Shown: positions 8,913 through 18,147, counted from the stretch's first letter. The stretch: DNA of 64,000 nucleotides from Desulfomicrobium orale DSM 12838 (GCF_001553625.1 NZ_CP014230.1:1550001-1614000), one strand, 5' to 3'. Notes: generated by a model from the sequence alone, not told the origin. Numbers and translations: made by a program.

Positions 8913-9788
8913 TCAGTGCCGTTCACTGATCAGCCTGCGCAGCTGCTCCGGTGTGAATTCATAGGCTTCCCGGCAGAACTCGCAGGTGATGACGGTGCGG
9001 TCTTCGCGTCCGGCCAGTTCTTCCGTTTCCTTTTGTCCCAGCGTGATCAGCGCCCGCTCGATGCGGTCCCGGGAACAGGCGCATTGAAAGCGCACTTCCT
9101 GATGACCCAGAACTTCATAGGCGATGTCGCTGAAAATCCGGTCCAGCAGCTCCTTGGGTGTGATCCCGCTCAGAAAGAGTCTGCCCAGGGGCGGAAGGTC
9201 CCGGATGCGGCCGGTAATGAGGTCCAGAATATTCTCGCTTGCTCCCGGCAGGGCCTGAATCAGAAACCCTCCGGCCACAATCGGGCGGCCGAGGGCGTCC
9301 GGAATGGCGGTCAGCCCCACGGCCGAGGGAATCTGTTCGGATTCCGTCAGGTAATAGGCCAGATCCTCGCCGATTTCGCTGGACACAAGATTGACCACGC
9401 CCCGGTAGGGTTCTTTCAGCAGCAGGTCCTTGGTCACGGTCAGCAGGCCGGCCCGGCCCAGCGCCGAGGCGATGTCGAACTGTCCGTCAGCCAGAGGCAG
9501 GTCCACGCCGGGATCGCCCACATAGCCATGTACCCGGCACAGGGCGTCGGCTTCCACGACAATTTTTCGCAGAGGGCCGTTTCCTTCGAATTTGAGGGCC
9601 ACACGCTCCCGGCCCTTGAGCAGCGCACCCAACAGGACGCCCCCGGTCAGGGCCCGGCTCAGGGCCACGGACGCCGTGGGCCGGGTCTGATGCCGATCAC
9701 AGGCGGTCCGGGTGGTGTAGGTGGTCAGACAGGCCAGGGCGCGGACATTGGTTTCGCCGGAGATGGCGCGGATAAGCTGATCGTTCAT
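8913..9788 (-). CDS. hslO: Redox-regulated chaperone Hsp33
   Basis: Hsp33 is a cytoplasmic holdase switched on by oxidation of a C-terminal zinc site. The 291-residue product shows the four zinc cysteines as FQCACSRDR and ITCEFCREAYEF near the C-terminus (CxC and CxxC). I chose ATG 9788 (MNDQLIRAI) because GGAGAAACC lies just before it and the family aligns from there; a longer frame upstream runs into sfsA. The gene follows sfsA on the same strand after 35 bases, so the two are probably cotranscribed. Confidence 0.92.
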   Translation of the reverse strand: MNDQLIRAISGETNVRALACLTTYTTRTACDRHQTRPTASVALSRALTGGVLLGALLKGRERVALKFEGNGPLRKIVVEADALCRVHGYVGDPGVDLPLADGQFDIASALGRAGLLTVTKDLLLKEPYRGVVNLVSSEIGEDLAYYLTESEQIPSAVGLTAIPDALGRPIVAGGFLIQALPGASENILDLITGRIRDLPPLGRLFLSGITPKELLDRIFSDIAYEVLGHQEVRFQCACSRDRIERALITLGQKETEELAGREDRTVITCEFCREAYEFTPEQLRRLISERH

Positions 9789-9823
9789 GGTTTCTCCAAA
9801 AGATTGTTCGGGAGACAAGCATC

Positions 9824-10528
9824 TTACGGACAAGGTGCGAGAGGCAGGCGGCGGCCCAGGAAAATGCCCTCGGGGGACGCATGGATCACATAGGGCATGA
9901 ATTCCACACCTACATCGAGGGCCTGCCAGAACAGCGCGGCGAATCGGGGATCGATGAAGCCCGCCGGGCCGAAGCATTGGCCGTCGGGGCGCTGCACGGC
10001 CAGAAATACGCCCACGCGCGCACCCTGACCCGCAAGCGTCATGAGTTCGCGCAGATGTTTCTGCCCCCGCTCCGTGACTGCATCCGGGAAGCAGGCCACA
10101 TCATCCTCCACCATGGTCACATTTTTCGCTTCGACCCAGAAATCTCCGGCCGGACCGCTGAGGCAGGCGTCCAGACGCGAATCCCCCAGTCTGGCTTCGG
10201 CCTGAAAACGGCCGTATCCGGCCAGTTCGGGCATGGCGCCCGATTCCCACGCCTTCTTGAGCAGGCGGTTGGGCGTCAGCGTGTTCACGCCGATCCAGTC
10301 TCCATGGGGCCGGACCAGTTCCAGAGTGTAGGGCAGCCGCCTGCCGGGGGACTGGGCCGGAGAGAGGAATATCTCCATGCCCGGCCGCAGAAGACCGAGC
10401 ATGGAGCCGGAGTTGTTGGTGTGGGCGACGACGGCCTGGCCGTCCAGCAGGGCGTGGATCAGAAAGCGCTTTTCCCGGGCCACGAAGACGGCCCGGCGGC
10501 TTTGGGCGGGAAAGGCGAGTAAATGCAT
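9824..10528 (-). CDS. sfsA: SfsA family protein
   Basis: A 234-residue homologue of SfsA (sugar fermentation stimulation protein A), a nuclease-fold, DNA-binding protein of uncertain role. Family features include the N-terminal RRAVFVAREKRFLIHA region, the NNSGSM segment near residue 38, and the predicted catalytic region DFWVEAKNVTMVED near residue 130. It lies upstream of hslO and diverges from the sigma-54 activator gene at 10606. Confidence 0.88.
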   Translation of the reverse strand: MHLLAFPAQSRRAVFVAREKRFLIHALLDGQAVVAHTNNSGSMLGLLRPGMEIFLSPAQSPGRRLPYTLELVRPHGDWIGVNTLTPNRLLKKAWESGAMPELAGYGRFQAEARLGDSRLDACLSGPAGDFWVEAKNVTMVEDDVACFPDAVTERGQKHLRELMTLAGQGARVGVFLAVQRPDGQCFGPAGFIDPRFAALFWQALDVGVEFMPYVIHASPEGIFLGRRLPLAPCP

Positions 10529-10605
10529 GTTTGGGAGTTGCGTTTCTGTCAGGTTCTTGACAGGTAAGCGGAAAAATACGCCGGGCCATTCACCCTGGAG
10601 AGGTC

Positions 10606-11613
10606 ATGTCGTTTGATGCATGCGGAATAATTGGAAAGAGCTCAGCCTTGCAAGAGGTATTTCGGGTGCTGGCCAAGGTCGCGCCCTCGGGGAGCACGGT
10701 GCTGGTCACGGGAGAGTCGGGCACGGGCAAGGAATTGCTGGTCCGCGCTCTGCACCACAACAGCGCCCGGGCGGGCAAGGCCTTCGTGCCCATCAACTGC
10801 GGGGCCATCCCGCGCGAGCTGCTCGAATCAGAACTGTTCGGCCACGAGAAAGGCGCCTTCACCCACGCCATCCGGACCAAAGTCGGACGGTTTGAAATGG
10901 CCGACGGCGGGACCGTTTTTCTGGATGAAATCGGCGAAATGGACCTGGCTTTGCAAGTGAAGATTCTGCGTGTGTTGCAGGAACGGGAATTCGAGCGCGT
11001 GGGCGGCGGCAGAACCATCCGGACCGACGTGCGGGTGGTGGCGGCCACCAACCGGGATCTGGAGGAAGAGGTCCGCCGGGGCACGTTCCGCGAGGATCTG
11101 TTCTACCGCCTGAACGTCATTCCCATCGTCCTGCCGCCCCTGCGGGAGCGGGGAGACGATGTGCTGCTGCTGGCCCGGCATTTTCTGAAGCGTTTCAGCA
11201 GCCCGGAAGACGGCTCTCTGGAAATGAGCGACGATGTGCGGAACATCCTGTGCGGCTATTCCTGGCCGGGCAATGTGCGCGAGCTGGAAAATTTCATGGA
11301 GCGGATGTCCATCCTCTGCGACGGCAATCGCATCGAACTTGCGGACCTGCCGGAGAAAATCCTGAAGGAAACAGGCACGGAGCCGCCCCGGCGCGTCGTG
11401 CCGTCCGGGGATATGTCTTTCCGCTGGCCGGAGCTCAAAGACCTGCGCGAACAGGGGTTGAATCTGAAGGATTTTCTGGATCAGGTGGAAGAGAGGCTGC
11501 TGACCGAAGCCCTGGGTGAAGTGGACGGCGTGAAGAACAAGGCCGCCGAAGTGTTGGGCATCAAACGCACGACACTCATCGAAAAGCTCAAGAAGAAAAA
11601 CATGCTCTCATGA
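10606..11613 (+). CDS. Sigma-54-dependent transcriptional activator without receiver domain
   Basis: A 335-residue enhancer-binding protein. An AAA+ sigma-54 interaction domain fills residues 7-235, with Walker A GESGTGKE near residue 36 and Walker B GGTVFLDEIGEM near residue 103. A Fis-type helix-turn-helix lies at about 305-330 (KNKAAEVLGIKRTTLIEKLK). There is no receiver, GAF or PAS domain, so it is either constitutively active or controlled by a partner. The loop that contacts sigma-54 reads GAFTHA rather than GAFTGA. GGAGAGGTC precedes the start. It is followed after 25 bases by the large TPR gene, suggesting an operon. Confidence 0.88.
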   Translation: MSFDACGIIGKSSALQEVFRVLAKVAPSGSTVLVTGESGTGKELLVRALHHNSARAGKAFVPINCGAIPRELLESELFGHEKGAFTHAIRTKVGRFEMADGGTVFLDEIGEMDLALQVKILRVLQEREFERVGGGRTIRTDVRVVAATNRDLEEEVRRGTFREDLFYRLNVIPIVLPPLRERGDDVLLLARHFLKRFSSPEDGSLEMSDDVRNILCGYSWPGNVRELENFMERMSILCDGNRIELADLPEKILKETGTEPPRRVVPSGDMSFRWPELKDLREQGLNLKDFLDQVEERLLTEALGEVDGVKNKAAEVLGIKRTTLIEKLKKKNMLS

Positions 11614-11638
11614 CGGATTTTCATCCTGCGCCTGTCTT

Positions 11639-14600
11639 ATGCGATATAAATTCAGCCTGACCTGGCTTCTTCTGGCTTTTTGCGCCGTATTTTTCTGCCA
11701 GAGCGTCCTGGGAGCCTCCCTGAAGTGGAAGCGGCAGGACGACGGCGAGCACCTCGTTTTCAAATTCAAAACCGCATTGCCGCCGGATACGTCCATGCGG
11801 CGCGGCCCGTCAGGCATCGAACTGCCGCTGCCCCAGGATTTCTGGAAGAAAGAGCGCATCCCCAAAAAGACGGACTTTTCCGCCTCCGCTTTTGTAAGCG
11901 GCGTCGAATACATGCCGGACGCCATTTTCATCCGAACCGGCGGCGCTTTTGAATTTTCCACCTCCACCCGCCCCAGAGCCCGCGAACTGATTGTGGAATT
12001 CAGGCCTTCTTCCTCCGATTCGGCCCTGCCAGCCAACGATACCTTGCAGAACGGCACCGCTTTGGATGCGGCTTCATCCGGGATGGAGCCGGAATTTCTT
12101 TCAGGAAAAGGCCGTCTGCGCGGAAAAATCTTTTGGCCCGGCCGCTCTCCCATACGGGAAACTTCTTCACAGGGCACTGCCGCAAACCAGACGGCCGTTT
12201 CGTCCGGCCCGGAGGCTTCGGTGGACAGGCCTGTCGATAGGAAACCGGCCGGAGAGCCGTCCTCCTCTGCCCGGCCGGAATATTGGTCTGGTGAATCCGC
12301 CAATCGCACGACAGGTCCGCCCGCACAGGACTCTCCGGTCAGGGAATCAGCCGCAGGTACGAAGCCGTCCGGGAAGAAATCCGCCTCGCGCGGAGGACGG
12401 TTCGTCATCGAGCCGGTGGTGGTGTTGCCCAGTCTGAATCACGCCCGGCCGCTTTCCAAAGAAGGAGAGGCCCCGCAGGAGGAAGAATCGTCTTCTTCCG
12501 CAGTGCCGGAAGACAAGAGTCCCGCGGTTTTGTCCGGACAGGAACCTTTGCCGCAGCTCGCTTCATCCGCACCTGCCGGATCAGGAGCCGGAAAAGAAGA
12601 ACTTGTCAGCGATATTCCGGGGAACGCTTCCGTTCCAGGGCCGGGAGCCGTCAATGCAGGTGATGTTCAGGGCGCACCCGCGGCACGGGACGAAAATATC
12701 CCGGCGGATGTGAACGCCTCCGACGGGACTGCCATGCTTCCGGAAAATACGTCTGCATCCGCGGCAAATGCCACGGCCAACGCCACGGAGGAGCTGGAAG
12801 TCCTGTCCGCACAGGCCCGGAAGGCGCTCGGCGACGGCAGATTGGACGAGGCCAGGGCCGTCATGGAGACCATGCTGCGGCATCCGGGCGCGTCCGGGGA
12901 TGTGCGCGAGGAGCTGCTTTACACCCTGGCCGACATCGCCATGCGGGAGGGCCGGGAGGACTTGCCCGGAAACTTTCAGACCATCCTCCGGGCTTACGAG
13001 GCCGCAAAGAACGCCGACGTGCATTCCCGGAACATGCCCGAAGTCCTGGCCAGTCTGGGGTATCTGCATCTGGCGGTGGGCAGCGTGCCCGAGGCCAGGG
13101 GATACTTCGACCTGCTGCGGCGCAAGTACCCGGACGACCCCCGTGTGCCCGTGACCGACCATTACTGGGGCGAGCATTATCTGAAGCACGGCGAGTACAC
13201 CAGGGCGGCGGAACATTTTCAGTATGTGGTGCGCAGCCATCCGGACAGCGACGTGGCTGCGGCCAGCACTCTGGGGCTTCTGAAAGCGTTCATGGAACTG
13301 GGCTTTTTCGACAAGGCCATGGAACTGGTCCGTACTGTGGAGAAACGCTGGCCGCGCCACTATCTGGAAGATCCGTCCTTTCTGATGACCGCCGGCCACG
13401 CGGCCATGGCCGCCGGACAGTTCGACGCGGCCCGGGACTATTTCTGGACCTATGTGAACATCGTGCCCCAGGCCCCGGACGTGGACATGGCCATGGCCCG
13501 CATCGGGGACATTTTGATGCAGCAGAACAGGAAGGACGCCGCCAGGGAGATCTATCACCGCGCCGCCGAAGCTTATCCGGACAGTGACGGCGGGCTCATC
13601 GCCCAGATGCGCCTGGCCGAGGAAGGCGTGCTGGACCAGCCCTCGGTGGGCGACATGGCTCCGTCCTTCGGCCGTTCGGGGATGAACCCGGAAACGGTGT
13701 ACAACCGCATTCTGGAGAAAAAGGACAATCCTCTGGCTCCCGTGGCCCGGCTCAAGCTGGCCATGTGGCGGCTCTGGGAGAAAAAATATGCCGAGGCTGT
13801 GCGGGAGGTCGAGCAGTTCCAGAAGGACTACCCGGATCACGATCTTCTGGCCAAGGCCAGGGAAGTGATGGACAGAGCCTTGCAGGACTGGCTCGCCGCC
13901 GATCTGGCCCAGGGGAATTATGAAGCGGTTCTGGATGTCTGGAACGCGCATTCCGGAATTTTCGAAGGCCGGGAACTGTCTTCGGGGCTGCGGCTGACCC
14001 TGGCCACGGCCCAGGCCCGGACCGGACATCCTGAGGAGGCGCTGGCTCTGGCCGAGCCCATCGTCTTCAGACTGCCCAGGGACGAGTACTCCGAGCCGGG
14101 TATGGATCTGGTTCTTTCCACACTGGTGGAGATGCAGCGCTGGGAGGATGTGGCCAGGCTGGCCGAGCGGGTCAGGCCGTGGAAGCTGGGGCGCGACCGG
14201 CAGCGTCAGGTGGACTATGCCGCGGCCCTGGCCCAGGAGAACCTGCTGCGTCCGGACAAGGCCCGGCCGCTGTGGGAAAAGCTGAGTACGGACATGAATC
14301 TGGAGGATACGCAGCGGGGTTACGCGCTGTACTTCCTGGCCCGCGCCACACTGGATGCGGGCAAGGTGGAGCGGAGCGCCATTCTGGCTCAGGAAGCTCT
14401 CAACCTGTTCCTCAAGGAAAAGAAGGACGTGGCCAAAATCAGGGACTGTCTGGAACTTCTGGCCCTTGCGGCCGACAGGAATGACCGGTTCCGGGACGCC
14501 CTGGCCTGGACCCTGGAGGCCGATGAATACATACCCGAGGGCGACCGGGACTGGCCCGCCCACACCTACCGCAAGGCCCTGCGCTTCCGGAAAAACGGCG

Positions 14601-14728
14601 ACACGGAGAAGTGGAAGGAAAACCTGGAGCATATCATCCGGGCCGTGCCGGACAGTCTGTACAGCCGCATGGCCAGGGCCGAACTGGAGGGCGCGAGGCT
14701 GGAGCGGGAAGTGGAAAAATTCCGGTAG
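11639..14728 (+). CDS. Large exported TPR-repeat protein
   Basis: A 1029-residue protein. Residues 1-26 form a signal peptide (MRYKFSLTWLLLAFCAVFFC...LGA). Residues 27-125 form a beta-rich AMIN-like region. Residues 125-370 are low-complexity and rich in Ser, Pro, Glu and Ala, probably disordered. From about residue 385 to the end there are many tetratricopeptide repeats. The layout suggests a periplasmic scaffold anchored near the cell wall or an envelope complex. It sits just behind a receiver-less sigma-54 activator; in related bacteria similar pairs occur near motility control, but nothing here proves a flagellar role. Confidence 0.75.
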   Translation: MRYKFSLTWLLLAFCAVFFCQSVLGASLKWKRQDDGEHLVFKFKTALPPDTSMRRGPSGIELPLPQDFWKKERIPKKTDFSASAFVSGVEYMPDAIFIRTGGAFEFSTSTRPRARELIVEFRPSSSDSALPANDTLQNGTALDAASSGMEPEFLSGKGRLRGKIFWPGRSPIRETSSQGTAANQTAVSSGPEASVDRPVDRKPAGEPSSSARPEYWSGESANRTTGPPAQDSPVRESAAGTKPSGKKSASRGGRFVIEPVVVLPSLNHARPLSKEGEAPQEEESSSSAVPEDKSPAVLSGQEPLPQLASSAPAGSGAGKEELVSDIPGNASVPGPGAVNAGDVQGAPAARDENIPADVNASDGTAMLPENTSASAANATANATEELEVLSAQARKALGDGRLDEARAVMETMLRHPGASGDVREELLYTLADIAMREGREDLPGNFQTILRAYEAAKNADVHSRNMPEVLASLGYLHLAVGSVPEARGYFDLLRRKYPDDPRVPVTDHYWGEHYLKHGEYTRAAEHFQYVVRSHPDSDVAAASTLGLLKAFMELGFFDKAMELVRTVEKRWPRHYLEDPSFLMTAGHAAMAAGQFDAARDYFWTYVNIVPQAPDVDMAMARIGDILMQQNRKDAAREIYHRAAEAYPDSDGGLIAQMRLAEEGVLDQPSVGDMAPSFGRSGMNPETVYNRILEKKDNPLAPVARLKLAMWRLWEKKYAEAVREVEQFQKDYPDHDLLAKAREVMDRALQDWLAADLAQGNYEAVLDVWNAHSGIFEGRELSSGLRLTLATAQARTGHPEEALALAEPIVFRLPRDEYSEPGMDLVLSTLVEMQRWEDVARLAERVRPWKLGRDRQRQVDYAAALAQENLLRPDKARPLWEKLSTDMNLEDTQRGYALYFLARATLDAGKVERSAILAQEALNLFLKEKKDVAKIRDCLELLALAADRNDRFRDALAWTLEADEYIPEGDRDWPAHTYRKALRFRKNGDTEKWKENLEHIIRAVPDSLYSRMARAELEGARLEREVEKFR

Positions 14729-14802
14729 AGGCGGGGCCGGCCGCTTCCGGGAAGATCTCCGGGGAAGCCTTCAGGTCTCGCCGGAAAAAGCAGAGGCAGG
14801 TT

Positions 14803-15612
14803 ATGGAAACTATGGATCGTGATCCCGTTTTTGCGGGGCAGTTCTACGCGGATTCTTTCGATCAGTGGCTTCCCGTGGTCCGGTGCTGCATGGAGGGGGA
14901 GACGCGGGCGGATGCGCTGACGCGTCTGGTGATGGTGCCGCACGCGGGGCATGTGTTCTCCGGGAAAGTGGCTGGCCGGACGCTGGCCCAGGCCAATCTG
15001 ACGGATACGGTATTGCTGCTCGGTCCAAACCATACCGGCCTGGGTGCGCCTCTGGCCGTGTGGCCCGGCGGCAGATGGCTGCTGCCCGGAGCGGAGCTTG
15101 CCGTGGACGGGGAACTGGCGGCGGCCATTCTGCAGGCCGAGCCCGCGTGTACGGCCGACCGTGCCGCGCATTTGCGCGAACACTCTCTGGAAGTGGTACT
15201 GCCCTTTCTGTGGGCCGCGAACCCGGAATTGCGTATCGTGCCCATTGCCGTGGGGGACCCGCGTACGGGCGTGCTGGCCGGAGCGGCGGCGAAGATCGCC
15301 GAAGTCCTGTCGGGGCGCGTCGTGTCCATCGTGGTCAGTTCGGACATGAACCACTTCGCGTCCGACGAAAAAACAAGGAGAGTGGATCAGCGCGCCCTGG
15401 ACGCCATTCTGGGGCTGAATCCCATGGAGCTTTACGGCACCGTGCGGGGGGAGAACATCTCCATGTGCGGCGTACTGCCCATGACTTTGGGCATGCATCT
15501 GGCCAACATGCTCGGCGCGTCCACGGCCCGCGTCGCGGCCTATGCCACATCCGGCGAGGTGAACGGGGACCTCTTGAGCGTGGTGGGCTATGCGGGTGTG
15601 ATTGTGGAGTGA
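14803..15612 (+). CDS. amrB: AmmeMemoRadiSam system protein B (Memo-like)
   Basis: A 269-residue protein of the Memo family, related to extradiol dioxygenase folds. Family features are VMVPHAGHVFSGKVAG near residue 42, LLGPNHTGLG near 73, REHSLEVVLPFL near 125, and SSDMNHF near 178, with conserved His and Asp in a metal-site arrangement. AmrB usually works with an AMMECR1 domain protein and a radical SAM protein; neither is in this window. The biochemical role is unsettled. I chose ATG 14803, behind AGGCAGG, over the longer frame that starts inside the TPR gene. Confidence 0.85.
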   Translation: METMDRDPVFAGQFYADSFDQWLPVVRCCMEGETRADALTRLVMVPHAGHVFSGKVAGRTLAQANLTDTVLLLGPNHTGLGAPLAVWPGGRWLLPGAELAVDGELAAAILQAEPACTADRAAHLREHSLEVVLPFLWAANPELRIVPIAVGDPRTGVLAGAAAKIAEVLSGRVVSIVVSSDMNHFASDEKTRRVDQRALDAILGLNPMELYGTVRGENISMCGVLPMTLGMHLANMLGASTARVAAYATSGEVNGDLLSVVGYAGVIVE

Positions 15613-15647
15613 TTCTTTCATTGCAGGCCGTGGCAATAATACCGCTC

Positions 15648-15676
15648 ATGACTTCGGGGGTATCGTGTGGTATACT
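15648..15676 (+). promoter_or_regulatory. Sigma-70-type promoter for the candidate noncoding RNA
   Basis: An extended -10 element TGGTATACT (TATACT at 15671-15676) lies 17 bases after ATGACT (15648-15653, four of six matches to TTGACA). It points rightward into a region with no open gene on the plus strand. Transcription would start near 15683. Confidence 0.5.
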
Positions 15677-15682
15677 GTTGTG

Positions 15683-15872
15683 AAAGTGGAAAAAGGGTTT
15701 GATGCACCGAGTTGCCCGGGAGAAAGGTAAAAAGTTGGCTCCTTGCACCCCTCGTTGCCGGAGATCCCGCCAGCTTTTCATACTTCGTGAGTCATGGGGG
15801 CTGAGCCTGGGACTGAGATCACCTGGCGGATGTCCTCCCGAAGGGTGAGCGCGAAAGGCCGGGCCTGAAGAA
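15683..15872 (+). ncRNA. Candidate standalone structured RNA
   Basis: About 190 bases with no coding frame, downstream of a good promoter. Nested complementary segments could fold into one long rod. GCCCGG (15714-15719) pairs with CCGGGC (15859-15864). CACCC (15746-15750) pairs with GGGTG (15843-15847). CCGCCAG (15767-15773) pairs with CTGGCGG (15823-15829), extended by flanking AT/AT and GGA/TCC pairs. AGTC (15790-15793) pairs with GACT (15811-15814). A purine-rich asymmetric bubble separates the outer and inner stems. This resembles the general plan of 6S RNA, but I do not see enough conserved sequence to name it. It is convergent with maf and could partly serve as terminator structure. Confidence 0.35.
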
Positions 15873-16493
15873 TCAGACATCTTCAGGAGAGACGGCCGGG
15901 GCGATGACCGCGCAGGTCAGGAGAATACGCAGAATTTCCGGAACCGGCAGGCCGACCACGTTGGTGTAGGAGCCGCGCACCTCATCCACCAGAAAGGCTC
16001 CCGCGCCCTGGATGCCGTAGGCTCCGGCCTTGTCCATGGGCTCTTCTGTGGCGATGTAGGCCCGGAGCATGGCGGCGGAGGCGGGAATCATGTGCACGCG
16101 GGTGGTCACGGCGTGACACTGGCTGATTTTTTCCCGGACGTGCAGGACGCAGAATCCGGTGATGACATCGTGCCAGTTTCCGGCCAGCTCCGAGAGCATA
16201 TGCAGGGCGTGGGCGGCGTTTCGCGGTTTTCCCAGAATCCGTCCTTCCCGGACGACAATGGTGTCGGCGCTGATGACGGTCTGGTCCGGCCGTTTTGCCG
16301 CGATATCCTCCCCCTTGATGCGAGCCATGCGCCGGGCGTAGATTTCCGGCGCTTCGGCGGGTTCGGGTGCGGGCTCCCCCAGGCGGCTCGGGGAGACCTC
16401 GAAGCACAGACCTTGTCCGGCCAGGAGCGCTTGCCGCCTGGGCGAGGCCGAGGCCAGGGTCAGCGGCCGCAGAGTGCGAAACGGCCCCTGCAT
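15873..16493 (-). CDS. maf: Maf family nucleotide pyrophosphatase
   Basis: A 206-residue Maf-like protein that hydrolyses non-canonical or modified nucleoside triphosphates. The family signatures are TLASASPRRQALL near the N-terminus, ISADTIVV near residue 70, and DKAGAYGIQGAGAFLVDEV near residue 155. I chose ATG 16493 because GGAGG lies seven bases upstream; the longer frame from 16604 adds 37 low-complexity residues and has no ribosome site. The gene is convergent with amrB and the candidate RNA. Confidence 0.88.
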   Translation of the reverse strand: MQGPFRTLRPLTLASASPRRQALLAGQGLCFEVSPSRLGEPAPEPAEAPEIYARRMARIKGEDIAAKRPDQTVISADTIVVREGRILGKPRNAAHALHMLSELAGNWHDVITGFCVLHVREKISQCHAVTTRVHMIPASAAMLRAYIATEEPMDKAGAYGIQGAGAFLVDEVRGSYTNVVGLPVPEILRILLTCAVIAPAVSPEDV

Positions 16494-16808
16494 CAGGCCG
16501 CCTCCGGACCTGGAAGGTTCTGTGGCCGGGTGCGGAGGTGCGGATACGGGCGGTGGATCGGGAGCATTGTTTTCCTCTTTGACTGCCGGACGGAGCTGCG
16601 GCATAACCCGCTGGATTTGGCTTTCTTCATGGAAGTGAAGTGATCCGGGCCTTGGGATAATCCATCTTCGGTATGCCGGATCATTCCAGACCGAGACTCA
16701 AATTTTCTAATGCGGTGCGACGGCGAATTCAACCCGCCGCGACCGGCCGGAAGAGCGGTGCCCCGCCGCAGCGCCGGAAGCCAGGGTAATGAATGCCCGG
16801 GGGAACCA

Positions 16809-17582
16809 ATGCGGGAAACACAGACGGAAGACAAAAAAAAGGGCCTTGCCTCCCTTTTCGAGGACTGCGAGATCAAGGATTTTTTCCGGCGTTACGTGCA
16901 GCTGCTGGTCACCGTGGAAGTCCTGATCTTTCTGGTGTGCTGGGTATACCAGCTGGGTATCGACGAAGTGGCCGCCACAGGCGCTGTGGTGGACATTCCC
17001 TTCCCCTGGAAGATGTATTTCACGGTGTCCTTCATCGCACCTGTGGCCGTTACATTTTTGACGGGCATTGTGGTGGTGGGCTTCAATTCATTTCTGTACG
17101 GGCGGCGGGGCGAGCCCATTTTCAAGGAAGACAGTCAGGACGCCACAGCTGGCCGGCTGGCCAGAATCGCCAATTTCTGTCTGAAGCTGCCTTTTCTGTT
17201 TCTTTTGCTGCTGCTGGGCGTTCTGGCGGGCGTGGCGTACAACATGGGCGAGATCGTGCTCTTTCTGGGGCGGTTCGGAGAAGCCGCGGTCCGGTTCGTC
17301 CTTCTTGCCCTGGGGGGCCTGCTGCTGGCGGGGACCATTTTCGGGGTGGTGCGCATGGTCCTCAACTACAAGCTGCGCAAGAAAAACATGGAATACGCCT
17401 ACAAGCGGGAAGTGATGGACCGGCTGGGCATCGCCATTCTGGACGAGCGGACCATGCTGGACAGCCAGGGCCGGGTGTTCGACCTGAAAAGGCGGCCTGT
17501 CGATATTCCTCCGGGAGAGATGAAACCTCTGCCTTCCGCACCGTCCGAGGACTCGCTGACGGAGCGGCCCGGGGAAGCCTAG
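16809..17582 (+). CDS. Four-helix membrane protein of unknown function
   Basis: A 257-residue protein with four clear hydrophobic segments, roughly residues 28-50, 73-98, 125-150 and 158-182, then a charged cytoplasmic-like tail of about 70 residues (VFDLKRRPVDIPPGE). I recognise no domain. I chose ATG 16809 (MRETQTEDKKK) behind GGGGGAACC; the longer frame from 16710 adds a proline- and arginine-rich leader that looks noncoding. It is convergent with the next gene. Confidence 0.6.
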   Translation: MRETQTEDKKKGLASLFEDCEIKDFFRRYVQLLVTVEVLIFLVCWVYQLGIDEVAATGAVVDIPFPWKMYFTVSFIAPVAVTFLTGIVVVGFNSFLYGRRGEPIFKEDSQDATAGRLARIANFCLKLPFLFLLLLLGVLAGVAYNMGEIVLFLGRFGEAAVRFVLLALGGLLLAGTIFGVVRMVLNYKLRKKNMEYAYKREVMDRLGIAILDERTMLDSQGRVFDLKRRPVDIPPGEMKPLPSAPSEDSLTERPGEA

Positions 17583-17583
17583 G

Positions 17584-17601
17584 GGCGGGGCTGCCCCCGC
17601 C
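17584..17601. terminator. GC hairpin between convergent genes
   Basis: GGCGGGG (17584-17590) pairs with CCCCGCC (17595-17601) around a CTGC loop, in the 25-base gap between two convergent stops. There is no T run, so termination is possible but not typical. Confidence 0.35.
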
Positions 17602-17607
17602 GCCGGT

Positions 17608-17922
17608 TTACTTCGCTCCGCGTTTGGACGCCTTCAGGGGGTTCAGCTTCTTCTTTGGTTCGCCGTCGCTCTTTCTGATGCGGTGTTTGTTCTGCTCGAA
17701 CAGTTCCACCGGCGAGAGTCCCATTTTCTCCAGATAGTCCCGGACGACGTTCCGGCTGACGGCATAGCGGTTGGTGTCCGCCATGTTCCTGTCCACCCTG
17801 TCCTGGCTGGTGAAGTAGAGCCCCTTGTCGTCAATGGCCAGCAGGACTTCCGCTCCGTCTTTCTCCATGCTCTGGATGATCATGTCCGAAGTCGTGCCGA
17901 ACCGGTTGATCGCGGTCGCCAT
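17608..17922 (-). CDS. Small hypothetical protein
   Basis: A 104-residue soluble protein starting MATAINRFGTTSDMIIQSM and ending in a lysine-rich tail (KKKLNPLKASKRGAK). The basic C-terminus could bind nucleic acid, but no domain is recognised. An AAGGAGAAATTT ribosome site precedes ATG 17922; the longer upstream frame lacks such support. The 225 bases upstream, up to the gnd terminator, hold no further gene. Confidence 0.6.
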   Translation of the reverse strand: MATAINRFGTTSDMIIQSMEKDGAEVLLAIDDKGLYFTSQDRVDRNMADTNRYAVSRNVVRDYLEKMGLSPVELFEQNKHRIRKSDGEPKKKLNPLKASKRGAK

Positions 17923-18147
17923 AAATTTCTCCTTGGTGTCGGTTTGAAAACAGCTTTCATCCGGATATGTGCATGGTTTATGGCGCAAGGCCCGGCCACC
18001 GCACGCGGCCTGATAAATGCCGGGAAAAGTTTTTCGGCGGGTTTGCGGATCAGGTGTCAGACGGCCGGGCGGGGGCGGCGGACTGACGGCTATTATCCCG
18101 GCAAAACGGCCAGCCGCTCCGAGTGGAAGGGTTTGGTGGAACAAAAG

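Noticed and set aside
12581-14632. A 683-codon minus-strand frame inside the TPR gene
   Set aside because: Antisense shadow; the plus-strand TPR repeats and signal peptide are clear.
15774-15830. CTGAGA-like and ACCTGG-like words suggestive of a TPP riboswitch
   Set aside because: The conserved TPP core is not present in order, and no gene follows on that strand.
17950-18020. A TGGC...TTGC pair upstream of the small gene at 17608-17922, resembling sigma-54
   Set aside because: The spacing between GG and GC is 9, not the required 10.
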